Below the pieces are notes generated by a model, which ran no database searches, had not been told where the DNA came from, and saw only the letters and a list, made by a program, of their open reading frames with translations. The position numbers were made by a program, and so were the translations under genes. From Branchiostoma floridae (taxonomy: Eukaryota; Chordata; Leptocardii; Amphioxiformes; Branchiostomatidae), in the NCBI RefSeq assembly GCF_000003815.2, contig NC_049990.1, positions 6,231,497 through 6,293,496 on the forward strand: DNA of 62,000 bases, read 5' to 3'. Below, in pieces: positions 12,401 to 27,600 of the stretch; the stretch's first letter is position 1; every line of letters starts with the position of its first letter.

Positions 12401-15400
12401 TGAAATGTTGGGCAGGGATTTGATGTGTGACGGTAGGACATTCCATAGACTGATGGCACGGTAGAGAAAAGTTCGCTTTTTTGAGTTTGTTTTGAGCTTA
12501 GGTAGTTTAAAACTAAAGGAATAGGATAATCTAGTTGAATATGTGTGGATAGAATGGACAGGAACGATGGAGCTGTAAATGTTAGTTAACGGTTAGGGTA
12601 AGGGGTTGAAGTCTGCCGTCAAAGGTTGCATTGTTTCTGACAAAGATTAATCTCCTTGCAGCATTCATGACTTAAAGACCTTAAGGAATGGATACGCAGA
12701 AAGCATGCAATACAAAACACTGTCTTACTGCCTTAAAAAAACACTTGCTGTAAAATGCCCTTAATTCATGGAATTAGGCACCTTTTATTGCTCCAATATG
12801 TGAACAGTCGACACTTAAGTGCATCTAAATGCAGGACAGCAATCAAATTTATGATGCGTCATCAAAATTACAGGCAATTTGTATTCCAATTGGAAGTACT
12901 CTAGACTTATCCCTACTTTCCAGACCCATATAGTAAATTCACACTTTTATGACTGTTAATTCTCATCTATAACGTAATAGCCCCAAATGGAAATAGATGT
13001 ACAGACTTGGATTGTAAAAAATGCCTATCCATTGCTATTGGTATTTTCTTTCCCTACTTGACTAGATAGGTTGAAAAAAATACAAAATCTTAAAAACCTT
13101 AAGGTTAACAAGGCCATAATAACCGACTGAGATCATCAAGTATTCCATAATATATAAAGTAACAAGATATCTAACATGGATGTTCCACTGCAGTACCTTA
13201 GCAAGCTGCCAGGAGGCCGATTATCAATCTGACCCTTTGTTTTCCTTCCCCTTACCCACCTACATGTACCAAATATCATCAGGATCCATCCAAGACTTCT
13301 TGAGTTATGTTGTTGACACACACAGAGATAGACAGACATACAGACAGACAAACACACTCAAAATATAGCCTTTTGGCAAAGGTAATAACAGTTCTTTTTT
13401 TTTTTTTTTTTTTAAAAGGATCCTTGTAATTATGATAAATATATCATCATTGACTTGAAGATGTTACATTTGGCACTATTCCAGTTTGTCCCTAAGCCAA
13501 CATCAAGTATTCAGCTGCTGCACGACTGAAAATCTCAGATGGGTTAAGCCTTTAAGTACCGACTGTTTTTTGAACGTATGCCAACAGATTTAGCTGTGAA
13601 AAGGGGCGATGAATACTGATTTTGTGTAATCTCTGAGAGTGTTAGCAGACGCTGTCTGTCACTCTTGGCTGGAGACGCAATAAATGTTAAAACGTTATTA
13701 ACAACTGGCAGGATAATTTTCAAACGTAATCGCTCAGAGTGAACACTTTGGACAAGTACCGTGGATATTAAGTGATGTACAGAATAAGTGCAACGCAAGG
13801 CATTAGAAATACAGTCCGTTTTTCACATCTTAAACTTGGAAGGTTGCCATGTAGGTCGGAGGTACACAGTCCTAGGTTTGAGTGATGCAGTTAGCAGTAG
13901 CAGTGTGAAAGTGCCTCCTGCAGGGAGTAATCTTAACCTTACATGCACCATGTGTGCTTGTACTGAATACCAAAAAAAAAAAGAGAAGTTTGTAAGGAAC
14001 CCAGTTAAAAGAAGGTTTTGGTGAAATATTCATGTGGATGATGGTTGAACTTATAAACCTTTCATGCCATTCTGTCAGAGATAGATTTCCATTTAAATGC
14101 TGGCATTCTGACCAAGTCACCAAATCTAACAGCTGGATAGGTACCCTTCCCGAGGTGTTTTCACTGGGATTGGTTGGTTGGTTGGTTAGCTGGTTGACAG
14201 GTTACATGTTTTTGTGTGCAAACAAGAGTACTAGTAGTTGAATGTTTAGAAACAGAGTATCTGAAGAGTTAAAAGTTGATTTTCAATGCTCTGTATTAGT
14301 AGGGAGTGGACTACACTTTGATTCCCCTATAAGCTTCTTATCTATGAAATGTCAAACCTCTAACCCTATTTCATGCAAATATGAGTAATTGAAATCTTGA
14401 ACAGTCTTCCTGTATGTGCCAAAAAGTCCCCCATTATTCTATATAATATATATGAAAATGATAAACACTACATATTTGTGACTGGTAGATCAACTTCGAT
14501 AAGGTAAGATCTGTGATTGGTCACTGTGTATAATCAACCTTATATGATGATACTTGAATATGGTATTCCTTATTGGTTACTGATTCATAGATCTTTGGCT
14601 CAATTTTGATCAGCTGAAATCTATGACAGGTCAAACATCTAGCTCCCTTTTATGCAAATTATGAGTGATTGACATCTTGATCTGTATGTGTCACAAAATT
14701 ATCCATCAACCTTACATGAAGACGCTTTAATATGATACACCCTGTTGTTGACTGGTACATCTATGGATTAATTTTGAATCGCTGAAATCTATGATAGGTC
14801 GAACTTTTAACACAAACTTTTATGCAAATTATTAGTGATTGAGAAATGAGAAGATGCTCTTATGTAATAGTCCCTATTGGTGATTGATAGATATATGGAT
14901 CAATCTTGATCAGCTTAAATCTATGACAGGTCAAGCATCTAGCTCCATTTTATGTAAATTACAAGTGATTGACATGTTGACCCCTGACCTCCATGTTAAA
15001 AATTTGCTGTAGACACCGGCACTCAGCTAAAATCTATGACATGTCAAACATCTACTTCTCTTTTATGCAAATTACAAGAGATTGGCCTCTGACCTCCATA
15101 TTTGCTGTCGACACTGGCACTCGGGAGCTCATGTGCACCAGGTTTCCGTGGTATTCCTCGAACTGAGCCCCGCCGATGGAACACTGCCGGAAACACATCT
15201 CATTCTCTGTCAGCGTTCCCGTCTTGTCAGTGAAAACGTACTCGATCTGAGGAGAGGAAGAAAGTATCAAATGTCACTACACGATAATCATCTAAAGGTA
15301 CACAGTCCCTCAGTTGGCCTTGCACAGTTGCAAGCATCCTCCTATCTCTAGAGACAATGGAGTTACACAGTAGAAAGAAAGGATCAAATCATACAATGTA

Positions 15401-18400
15401 CCTTAATACAGTTACCTCTGATAAAAATTTAAGAAAAAAAAGTTAAAATATATGCCCTTTCATTGGCCCCTTTAACCAGAATGTCTGTTATCACAAGGTT
15501 GGTAAATTACTTTTATTTGTCTGTCTAATTCTGGCAACTCTGAACTTCACTTTCTGTCACTCTCTGGTGAATAAGACTAGCATATGGACAACAAATAATG
15601 TGGGAACACAGACGAGCAAACAAACAAACAGACAAACAAACAGACAACCAGGAAAAAAATACCTCCAATCACAGAGGTAAAAACAACAATCTAAGCAAAG
15701 ATTTGTGTTGACTTGAAGTACAAAACGTCCTTACCTGACCCAATTCTTCATTGAGATCGGAGGTGTTGGCTTGAGCTTTCAAGTTATTCTTCTGTAAGAA
15801 ACAAGCACAATAATAACATATATAGCAAGGCTGTGTGGCAAATCACATTAAATCTCTATTCATATTGGTTATAAAGCTATATTGTTACCTAAACCATCAT
15901 GGGTTTTGTTTAATAATATTTTATTTAAGAAGAGAGCTGTGGATTGATAATCCCCATTAATAAACACTTGCTGGAATGATTGACAGGGAATTGGTTCTAA
16001 CCACAGTAAAAGAAAACAATACAATTAAAGTGCTATAAATATAATATCTCTCTGTAAGTTGAAAATGAATGTTCCAGTGTAGTCTTTTTTCCTTGGGTCA
16101 CTGAATTATTCAATAAGGAGTTTAAAGTTTTTATATATTCCGAGAGCAATTGTTAACATTCAACAAAAAATCACTCTAAACTTCCATGTTCATTACGTAC
16201 ACACAGCACCAACTGTATTGTTTCATTTATTTCCCATTGCATCATTGACTTTGACCTTGATGTAGTTAACCAGCATTAAGACCAGAGTCGATGGCAGAAA
16301 TAGATTTTTAATGGCGCAACGATTCCCCATAAACTGTCCAGACCTCCCCATTTAGGGATTGTATCGCATAAAAATTTGATCAATCATTTCAGTCATGTCC
16401 ATCCATGGTTGACCGATGCAAGTATAATGAAGAGTATACATTTGTAAGTTAGTAAATCTCTGCAATGAAAAGACTTACAAGGGAAAGTAATGGCATCCTG
16501 CACAATCATCAGTTCTAAAAATATCATTGTATTCTTTTATAAATGAATTTTTCCAATATGACGATTTTCTTTTCAACCTACATTGGTCATGTATAGTGAG
16601 TGTGAGTGAGCACCAAATGTACACATGTACATTCAAGTTGTATCAAATGAAAATCAATGTAGATATTAACAAGTAAACTACATTTGTAAGAAGCGTTTAA
16701 ATATAGAATAAGCTGACCTCATAGCCCACATCTGAACTTAGCAATGCAATTATTTGACAAACATGCATCGCAGCCACTCTTTTGTTGGTTGAACAGCTAA
16801 CTGTCATGACATCACTGGCTGAACTGCTTATTACGATGGACAGTCAGGATCGGTATATTACTAGTACCTACTTCATCATACATTTCTATGTCCCAGCTGA
16901 TGAAAATGGACCCCAAGAACTTCTGGAATTCTAAAAGGGAAATAAAGAACACTTAAAACATATTAAGCATAAATCTGTCACAACTAAAATATACTTTCAG
17001 TCAGACACTTAATATCAAAGTTAAACAGTAACATTTCACAGTTTATCAATTTTCCATTGATCTATAATGGTCATTGAAAATAGGAAGCCATGGTGATTAA
17101 AAGAACTGACTGATCTGAATATTAACAGGATTTTGGTGTCCAACCAGTGATCTATTCAACTGACACAAGGCCAGTGTGTTACACAGGATACTTGATACCA
17201 CATGAAGTTTGACACAGATTCTTTTTACAGCCGGTATTATCAATGTTATTATTATATCATATAGTATTATGTTATTACCAATATGATGTATCTACAAAAA
17301 GCCTTTTGAGACTGTGTAAATGTAATTATACTTGAACCCATGTTAAGATGTCTAACTCACCCACAGTCACATACAGGGAGATGGGAATGACATAGTTGAA
17401 TAGAACCAGGAAAGCCAGGAAATCCACCAACCCTTCAAGAAACTACATGGTTCAACAAAATGTACAAAAAATCATTAGTACCACTTTAAATAATCACAAA
17501 TCATTATCAATACCGTACCTGGGGCATACACTCTCTAGCTTTAATTTTTTTACCATCCCACTCATTGTTGGGAGTCCATGTTGTTGATTTGCCATGTTGG
17601 ATATGTCGTTTTTAGCGTATGAAAATACATTTCCCATGTCATGGTTTCTTGGACAGATGTGTCAAACATGGAGCTCCATGGAGCTATTAGTACAACCTTG
17701 CTCCAAACTGTCTCAAGTTTTCAATTTACGAGATGTAAATCCATTGGTGAATGGGACCAGGTCCTACAACGATACTTCATCTTTATAATCTTAAAACAAT
17801 GCAAGTCAAAAAATAGATTAAATATTACTTTCTTTTCCAAATATTTCACTCTTGAAATACTTTTAAAATAATGCAATCTGATGCCACTTGACCTCACTAA
17901 AAAGCAACAGATGTAGGTTACCCAATGGCGAACTTGTGTTATGTACAAAAGTTGTGTTAACTTAGTACAAAACTTGTATAAAACTTGTACTTGTACAAAA
18001 AAAGTTAAAATATTTATCAATCCTTATAGATTTATTGATTGATTGATTGATCGACACTTACTGCAGGCCTTTTCGAGGGATCCTCTCCCACATACCAGGG
18101 TTCACCGACGCGGCCGATGTACCAGTACTTCAGCCCGGTACAGAGGGAGGTCTCAGCCAGCAATACAAACAGATAAAACAGAAGGTAGGTGTTCATAGAC
18201 CTGGCGGAAAAATCAAGAAAACTGTAAACAGAAAAAAATCATGAAGGCATTTCATGAAGTAGCTTTGGTTTTCATGAGAATTCGATAACATGAAAGATGA
18301 CTTAGCAAAACAAATTTTTGACCGAAGCTTTGGTCTTCCTCAAGTTGTCTTACCTATTTATCAACATTGTAGTGACAAATGACAGACATTTTAGGTAATT

Positions 18401-18584
18401 GAACTTTGGCACATGCAATCCTACAAGGAAAAGGAGAAGGAGTGTGAACGATGGATTGCCTCCATTGAACATGGATCAGCTAGGTCAAGTAGTGGTCAGG
18501 AAGGATGGCAGTTCAGCTGACCAGACTTGCTGACGTCCGTCAGAAGCGGAGAGACAGACTGCCCCTATGGCTACAAGCTATGAG

Positions 18585-18651
<67 letters not shown>

Positions 18652-21600
18652 GAGAGAGAGAGAGATTAGAGAGTTCAATCTTTGCAAACTTTTCCATGAC
18701 AATCTGAAAGTGTCTTACTTTTCTATGACTGATCTCTTCCCCAGCTTGGTGTGAGAGTTGAGGGCCATCTTTGTCTCCTGCCCGGTGTGGACTGCCACAC
18801 CGTAGATGTAGGGGGTGTTTTTGAGCCGGGCTCCCCTCAGCAGAATGTTCAACGGTCCCAGAGTTCTCACAGCTACTGGTTCGTTGGGACTCTTGAAAAT
18901 GTTGATTCTGCCCACAAATCTGTTGAAACGTAACAAAAATGCAATTAGATGTTGTTTTCTTTCAAAGCATAATGCATGTAATGTTAAGCAAGTACATTAA
19001 TCTGCCAGGTAGCATATACATGATCACAACCCTGACAATAAGTGTCTAAAGAGATATCCAGAACAACTTCCTCCAGTACAATAATGCACTTCTGTTAGCA
19101 TACTGTGCATGCTTGGAGGAAGCTACACTACAGATCTCTCAAACACACGTTCTCAAAGTGGCTCACAGAGATACAATGTATGTAACCTGAAAAATAATTG
19201 TTAATGGTGTAGGGGGTTGTTTGAAAAGGTTTATTCGTAAACTTTGCTCTTCTTTCTCTTTCTTTACACATGTCAAGAATGCAAGACACAAAATATACTG
19301 ACTAAAGTGCTATGACCTTTAGGGTAATCCTGGTACTCAGACAAAACCAAACTAAAATGAAAAGGTTGCATGGCATTGAATTCATCCACATGACATTTTG
19401 CAGTTTAAGTTTTGTACAGCATTTGTTTCACCACTGAACTTTGTCATTATCAAATTTCTTGTACTACTAACAGTAACTGCAAATTCTGAAGATTGAGAGG
19501 CGAGTAGAAACAGTCCCCTGGCTTGCGGGATTTGAACCTGCACCGAATCCCAGACGCTAACTCAAACCCAACACCACTAAAGGGTCAGACCAGTTTGGCA
19601 TGGTCAGTTTGGCGGCACTTGAACCCCAATGTTACGCAGCTACATTGTATAGGACACATATTATGTTTTGTCTTAAGAACTATGCTTTGAGTTCCACAGA
19701 CAGAAGAAGAAGACATTGCATATTCCATGATCATCCTTTCAATCCAGGCCCACTGCTTGTATACATTTGCATGTGAAGCAACGACCCTAACTTTTTCAGC
19801 CTGCGATCCTTTATTTTTCACTGTGCTAGCACTGGTCAGCCATTAACCAATCAGATCCTCCCCCTTCTGCTCTTTTGGGTTAACAGCCAATCATGAATCC
19901 TGTTGGCCATAAGCTGTCATTTGATTGGCTGGAGAAGGCTGGCCAGCAGTTATGCAGGGAGAAGGACGGAATGCTGGCTAATACGTCAAGGTCATGATTA
20001 CAAGCTGCAGGCCTGGGGATTAGGTAAACATTGTCCATATATGGCTTTCTCTATAATATACAATGAAACTGAATGAAAGCTTTGAATGTCTAACCTGTAG
20101 AGGTCTGGCTCTGGTTCCTGACACTCGATGGATGCATACAGGCCCTTCAGCTCAGGGATAGTGTTGTAGTGAGCCGTGTCTGGCACAGAGGAATGAATCT
20201 ACACAGAAAACAGTGGGTTAATCAATACTTTAATAACACCCATAGGATTGAGGCTATAGTACAACTTATAGAAAAAAAGACATTACAACATGCATATACA
20301 TGTACATGTGCTTTGTGGTGATGACTGACTTTCTAAAATGTAACAAAACTACAAGTATGGTGACTTGATTAGATATAAAAAGGTGAATATTCAACTTGTA
20401 TATGCATACATGTGTAGACATTTGCTGCAGACCAATCCTTGGTAGGACCATAATGGATGAAATCCATTGTGAGAAATATGTCAAAGGTGATGGCCCCCAA
20501 CTTGTTAACAGTACTGTTGTTGTCTAGACCAATTCTAGTAAATGCCCAGACGTGTTTTAAACATTTGTTTATGTCTCAGAGACATTGTAGCCACAATGCA
20601 TCTTGCTGTGCATGCCCAGTTTAATCTGTGCACCGGTTTATTATAGGGTACATCACAATAAACATTCATTCCACAACTACATCATAACAAACAAATAAAA
20701 ATACTTTACAGATGATGATAAAAGGTTTATCTTTAGTCAGGGGTACCTTGAGGTTGGTCTCGCCATCTAAGCTGGCAGTTGTGATGTGACAGTTGCCTTC
20801 AGGGTCATCCGATGACAGCATCACAAGGTCACAGGGAAAACTCTCGTCTGATTGGACCTTCACTATGTCTCCTACCTGTGAAGAGCAGAAACGATCAGAC
20901 TACATGCTAGTATTAAAAAAATAAACTGTAAATTCAAAATGTATCGTAAATTCATTCATTTTCAGGGTGTTCTAAGTTTGCATCTGAAACATTGTACTGA
21001 AATATATTTATTAAAAATAAAGTAATGTATCTTTATCTTACTACTGTATTCCTTTACTACTGTACATTCCACAGCTGTTGGGGCACACAGGCCACTGGCA
21101 CACTGGTACAAGTAGGGCCCATGCCAACTAATCAACTAGATGTGGTACATCGCACTCATTCATCTCCCATGATTTCTTGGAGGTGCTGTAAGTGTTAAGC
21201 AGAAAAAGCAGCACTACCATATTTTCAAGTCTTTGGTTACCATAGACTTGAAAAGTGGTACATGCTGCTTTCTCCCCGCTGCATCCCCGTCAAGGTTGAA
21301 CCCCTGGGACCTTCCAAATGCAAGAACACTCTACCCCCAAGGCCACTGTACTTTGAGTAAAAAAAATCTTAGACATACCCTGATGTCCTGAGACATAATC
21401 TCCACCAGCTCATCCTGCCGTATGACATGTACAGGACTCTTGTTGACTTCATTGTCGGCCTTGTGTCTTAGCCAGTCTTCATAGCCCTGCAGAAAAATGG
21501 ACAGGAAAATCATGATTGTTGGATATAATTTGCTTTGTAAAGACTTAATATATAAAACAGACCTGATTCAGCCTACAGATGCATGTGCCCTGTGTGATAG

Positions 21601-24600
21601 AGACTGTTACTCTGACTTACATGTAGGACTGTGAATGAAACAAATGGTGTGCTTTTATAAACTTGACAATTGAAGTTTACATTCAAGTTAGTATTTTCAC
21701 CAAAGAGAGTTGCAGAATACCAGCAAGGCAGAAGAAAGCAACTAGTTGAACACACAGCTTAGCGTTGATAATGCTTGATTACAAAACTGCCAGTTAGTCT
21801 GTCCATATGTTTGTCATGTACTGTTCATCATTTAATACAATTAAGGTAAGTAAGACACTGAGAAAAGCCCACCTGTTTGATTGCTGTAACAAAAACCACA
21901 AACACCAGTGGCATGATGCTGGTGACAGGACTGACGGGCGTGTCATCTCCTAGCGACAGCTGTAACAAGAACAAATCACGTTTCAGGTTGTATATGCACA
22001 TATCATTCACAACATTTCTTTCATATACATCCATATCATCAAGCGTAAAGATGATAGAAATATACTTAATCTACTATTCAATTCTATCTAGTACTTTGAT
22101 GAAATCCAATACAACCCTACATCTCTTTGAGCTGCTCTTAAGACTTGTACCAATATCATTTTGTCTTCACCTTGTACATATCATTCACAACATTTATTTC
22201 ATTATATGTACATCCACAACATCAAGCGTAAAGATGATAGAAAACTATTCAATTCAATAAATACATTTTGTAGTACTTTGATGAAGTCCAATACAACCTA
22301 AATCTCCATGAGCTGCTCTTGAGAACCATGAAATTTAACTGGTGTAAACTGATCAAAATTTGAAAAAGTTACTCTAAGGGCCCAATCTTACGGTAGTTGT
22401 AGGATCAAACACAAGACATTCTTAATCTTAGGGTGGTCATGCATGCATGTGTCCTGAAAATTTCATATGTCACAGAAAAGACTGCCCTACTAGATCCTTG
22501 TAAGTGGTTGGTTCTGTCACAGCTTGCTTGAAAGTACTATAGATACCACATCTACGTGATACAACGGCATGCAACGACTGTGACCATGCCATAACAGTTA
22601 GATGTAAAAACTTTAACCATCACACTTTGGCAAGACTATTGATTATGGTAACGTTACATTCAGCAACTGTGTGATGACTCAAAGCAATCAGTTAATTACA
22701 TCCAGCTAAAAATGTACTTACCAGCTTGAACTACAAATCTGATGGGTAAAGATGCCTTTAGACATTTTACAGCTCATGTGATACAGACACAGGTACAAAT
22801 AGGTTTATACGGCCACGTTTGTCCTCCAAATGCAATTCTGAGTGGAGGGACGTACATATTGTACTTTCTCAAGGGCAGGGAAACCATTATCTTCCAGAAT
22901 CAAAGGTAGAATCAAACAATTACAACCATTCCCAATTCTTTTGCGAGGCAATTTATATCCCTGTAACACTGTGTTTCTTTGTGAACTAGCAGCATAACAA
23001 AGGAGTCCAACAGACTCAGTGACAGAAAATCTATGGTATGGAGGGATTCACATCTCAATAACACAGGCTTCAATTTACTAGAGCAGTAAAACCTGTCGTA
23101 ACAGTGACTTATCTTACAGTTGGACAAGAGCTCACAGCAAGTAATGAGAACTTCCTAGGCTTGGATGCCATTCAAAAAAGCTAATCAAGCCAAAGCTTAT
23201 TTGCTTTGGGTACACAATGTTCTTAATGACTTTCTGTTAGATACTGTCCCCAAAGGTACGTCACTTATCTAAGTTCTCTGGTTTGAAACAAAACCAAATG
23301 AATATAGAGTCTGAGGGCTAGGTTTCCGTCCTTGCACTCATCATTGTCAAGGCATGGATACTGTTTTTTTAATTTTTTTATTTCCATCTCCATTAGACCT
23401 AACAATATTGGTAAATTTCCCTTCCGGCCTTGTGTTTTCTTCTTAACCTCTTCTTTATCATATAATCTTCAAATATTGGAATAAAAAGAAAATAAATTGG
23501 TGTGGCTCAGTGCTCTTATTCGTCTTATTCTATTGGTGCACTTTTGTGTGTTTACCAGTTTTCACACAGAAGGACATGAAAATCTATGAATACATGTATT
23601 ATCACATCTTTGTGGTTCTGTATCTTAGTGTATTTAATTGATGTCATTACTGTTATTTTAAGCCCACTGCTACCCAAAAAGCAGGTTGTAGGACCTGATT
23701 TGCACATACTGATAAACTGAAATGAAACTGAAAGTGTATTGAGAATGTGTGTACTACTTACCTGGATGATTCCTACACACAGAAAGTAAAAGTTTGCTAT
23801 TCTTCTGAACTGCTCGAATAAATTCTTGGGGATGAAGTTCCATGCTGTATACTGGAAAGGAAAGGGAAGAACATGGTTAATCCAATTATATAATAAACTA
23901 TACTTTATATTATTGTACTAGCTAAACATGACATGTACATTAGAAAAAGTAATTGAGAACCACACAATATGTCCACAAACCAATAAGTAAAGGTAAGAGA
24001 GATAAAAGTTAGAACAGATTTAAAAAAAAACTTTAATTTATCCAAGTACATGAAAAAAGAGCTAAGAACATTCAGTAGAAGTTTCTGAGTGGTTGCCATA
24101 CAATGTAATGTCAAATATGAAAAAAATTCTTCTGTATTACTATTGATTTTACAATCTGTGTTTCTTAGTAATTGCTGAATGGTTTATAGTTCTTGTTGAT
24201 CAATTTATCAATAGAATGGAAAGAGTCTTCTGGGTCTTTAATTTGCAATCAGGTCAATGAAGTGTGCCCAAAGAGCGACCATTTTGATTGGTCTGTCCAC
24301 AGTGCTGAAAGGCTATCCAACCAATAGAAAATGTTCTAACATGTGCCTCCTTTTTTTACGTTCTACATTTTCTGTCAAAGCATTACACTAATATGTTTTG
24401 CTGCATTTTACAGGGTATTTCTTATCTGTTTGAATATCCATGTAATTTCTCATGGCTACAACAGAAAGTGTACAATGCAGGGTTATAGCCAGCACCTGTC
24501 CTTCAGTCCTTTGAAGGAATTTTGCAGCTGGGGACTGCAAAAAGTTTTCCCCATTCCGTCCCCTGGGACAGACAAAAATTGATATGTAAAGACATAAAAG

Positions 24601-27600
24601 AACTAAAACCCATGTGTTCTTCTTCACCAAAACAGATGCCATTGAACAGCTTAGTCTACAAGCAAAATTTGCACCTCAAAATGCAGGAAATAGTGTTTCA
24701 GAGGTTCTTGATTTAAAAATTTTCTGCGACCCAGACGCCCTAGAAATGACGCGCAACGTTACGCCATGCCTTCGGTGCTCGATAGGATTCCCATTCAAAA
24801 TCAAGGGGACTGAAAATAATTTCAGGCTGGCTACAACCCAGGTAGTACAATGTATACAGGTCTTGAAATATTCGGGGCGGTTCTACAATGTATGTTCTCA
24901 GTAATCAAAGTGTCACCTCTACACTGCCAAATAACTGTGCCACAAACAATAATGTTCAGTGAATTGCACTACATGCTCCCAACGCAATCTTTAAACTAGC
25001 ATACATTCCTTTTTTCCCACTACTGTAAATGCAGAAATGTTTGCAGTGGATTAATGTTCGCATTTTTGCAGCGAACACTTCACCGCGAACTTAAAACCAC
25101 CGCGAAAAGTGCGTTTCCCCGCTACCGCAAATTAAATCCCCACAAACTTAAATGCATTTGCAGTATATCATTAATTCCCCACGAACTTGAATAAATCTAC
25201 AGAACATAAAGTGACATGACCTTCCACTGTTAATGTACTGTTAACGCAAAACTATTTCCTAAAAGCTTAGCAAACCTCGAGAGAACCAAATTCCTTGAGC
25301 CCTAAGCATCCCACTGCAACACTTTCACGTCCACAAAACAGTTTCCGACCATGACCTCTTCTGTAATGACTATTTCCCCAAACACACTTTATCCTATTTT
25401 GAAACACTCGATGGCTTACAGGTCAAAATTAGCATTGGGATACACTCCTGGGTCAAGCGGATTTTCCCACAACATGAGCAATTTATCATAATAGAGCTGT
25501 TACTGTTGCAATGCAGGCAGGTTGAAAATTGCTGCATTTAGCAGATTCTAAACTGCAACTTTCCCGTACATAATATATGTGTCTAACTAAACCTGCCTGA
25601 CCTAAAAATGTATGCTGTATGTCATTGTTAAGAGGGCAGCACAGATATTTGTCATAAGGCCATACCAATTTAATTTCTTGGTTCTCAGATTTTTTCAGAA
25701 AAATATTAGGGTGGTCGGTCGAAAAAAGAAAGAAAAAAAATTGCAAAAAGTCTATATAACACAAAAAAACAAGGTAAGTAGACATTAAGTAAGTCAAGTT
25801 TTCAGATTTTCATGGCATGAATTATCCAATGAATCTCTTCCTTTGATTTTATACCACTGTTCTGATTATGTGACAGCAAATAAGCGCTCTGATTGGTTTA
25901 TCAGCAGTATGTGCCCCTGGAATGGGTTTTTTTAAAGGTCTGCAATAGCAAAACCTATATCTATTTTTCTTGGGACTAAATTTTTTTCAAAATCGGAAAA
26001 AAATGGGTCGGGAAATCCGAGAACCAAGAAATTATATTGGTGTGGCCTAAGAGACAAATGAAGAAATTATAGTGTTCTGTCAAAGATTTATTCATTTTTA
26101 CAGCTGTGTATTGTGCTGACCCATTTTCTTTATTGAGTTATCATGAAAGAATGTGAGTCTGAGGCACTAACTTCCACCTAATGTCCATTCGTAAGCCTAA
26201 GCACCATGAAAATAGCCACTAAATTGTCATGCCCTGATACTTTTTATTGCAATCTCAATATAATCAAAACAAATCAGGCTACTTTTTCCGACATTTCCCA
26301 GGCAGTAGCAATTAATTCACTCCGTGTGTCAATCTGTGTCAATCTTACCAGAGGTTTTGAATAACCTTAAGTTTTTTGGTACCTGCTACCTTACAAGGCT
26401 CAGTGTTAAATGCTGCTTTGATTGGATACTGGCAAGAAAAATTTAAGGAATTGTGGCAAAAACATTGGAATCTAATGTTTTTGCCGCAATTCCTTAAATT
26501 TTACTTGATGATTAGAATTAAGAAGCTAGAATTTAGAACCTGAAATTACACTCATAACCAAAGTACAATAACTTTACATACCATTATACTAAAATCTTTT
26601 GAAAGATAATCACCTACAATGTATCTATGTTAAGCTACAATGTATTTTGGTGTCTGAATTTTAAAAAAAAGTGAAACAAGGAGACTAGAGTTTTGGAAGG
26701 CGATATCTACAAATGATGTATTATTCATGGGTCATCCATGGGGACCAATAACATTTCACAGTATAGGATATTTACAACAGACACAATCTGGACCCTATGA
26801 CCTATATATGGCACTTCTGCAGTATAATCAGTGACCTAGCTAACCCTGACTAGGTCCATTGTATGCCAATCATTTTGTTTCAGGTCTACGGCCGTGACGC
26901 GTTGGTACACCTGATCCCTTGATCTCAGAAGTTAAGGAATGTGTAGTTGGGTCAGTACTTAGATGGGAGACCAAGGAAGACTGGATGCTGTAGCCGGGTC
27001 ATACAAAAGACTCTTAAAAAGTGTACTACTTCTTTCTCTGCTAAGAGAAAGAGTATGAAAGCTACATGTAAACACTACCAGTGGACTAGCCCCCTGATGA
27101 AGTGCTTGTAGCTACATGTATGTGTGGCCCAAGGGCTATGAAATAGAGATGGGCACTGGGCTTGATGCATCTCATTGATGTATGGGCAACGCCAGAATGA
27201 CCATTTAAAGAGACAAATTGTAACGCTAGTTCACCTTTATTCGCGGGGTCACCTATATCCGTTGTTTGTTTTTAAGATAGGATATTTAGGGATATCAAGT
27301 TGACAGAGCGTGGTTTAAAATTGTAATGTTATCAAATCATGCAGGTCGAAACCACCGGCTGTCGACCGGATAGCCCTAATACCCTGTCTTTAAAAACAAC
27401 GAATATAGGTTACCCCGCGCATATTAGGTGAACTAGCATTAATAGACTTTCCTCCACTAAAAATAAGTCTCCGTAGCCATTTCTTCATACATATGAAAAA
27501 GCCATGAATCCTAATTGTCTAGAAAATATTAACCTGAGCTCATGCTATACAGTTTAGACCGTGTCAGTCAACTACAATATACTGTTACGCAACAAGTTTT

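Larger units (their letters stand above)
15792..18061. other. Introns 8-10
   Basis: Outside exons 9 and 10 this is AT-rich sequence without visible repeats, foldbacks or coding signals. Confidence 0.6.
20199..21872. other. Introns 3-5
   Basis: Outside exons 4 and 5 I see no repeats or coding signals here. Confidence 0.55.

Noticed and set aside
26884-26995. Functional 5S rRNA gene
   Set aside because: Many changes in conserved 5S positions and a fused non-5S body shared with another copy; it is a SINE head.
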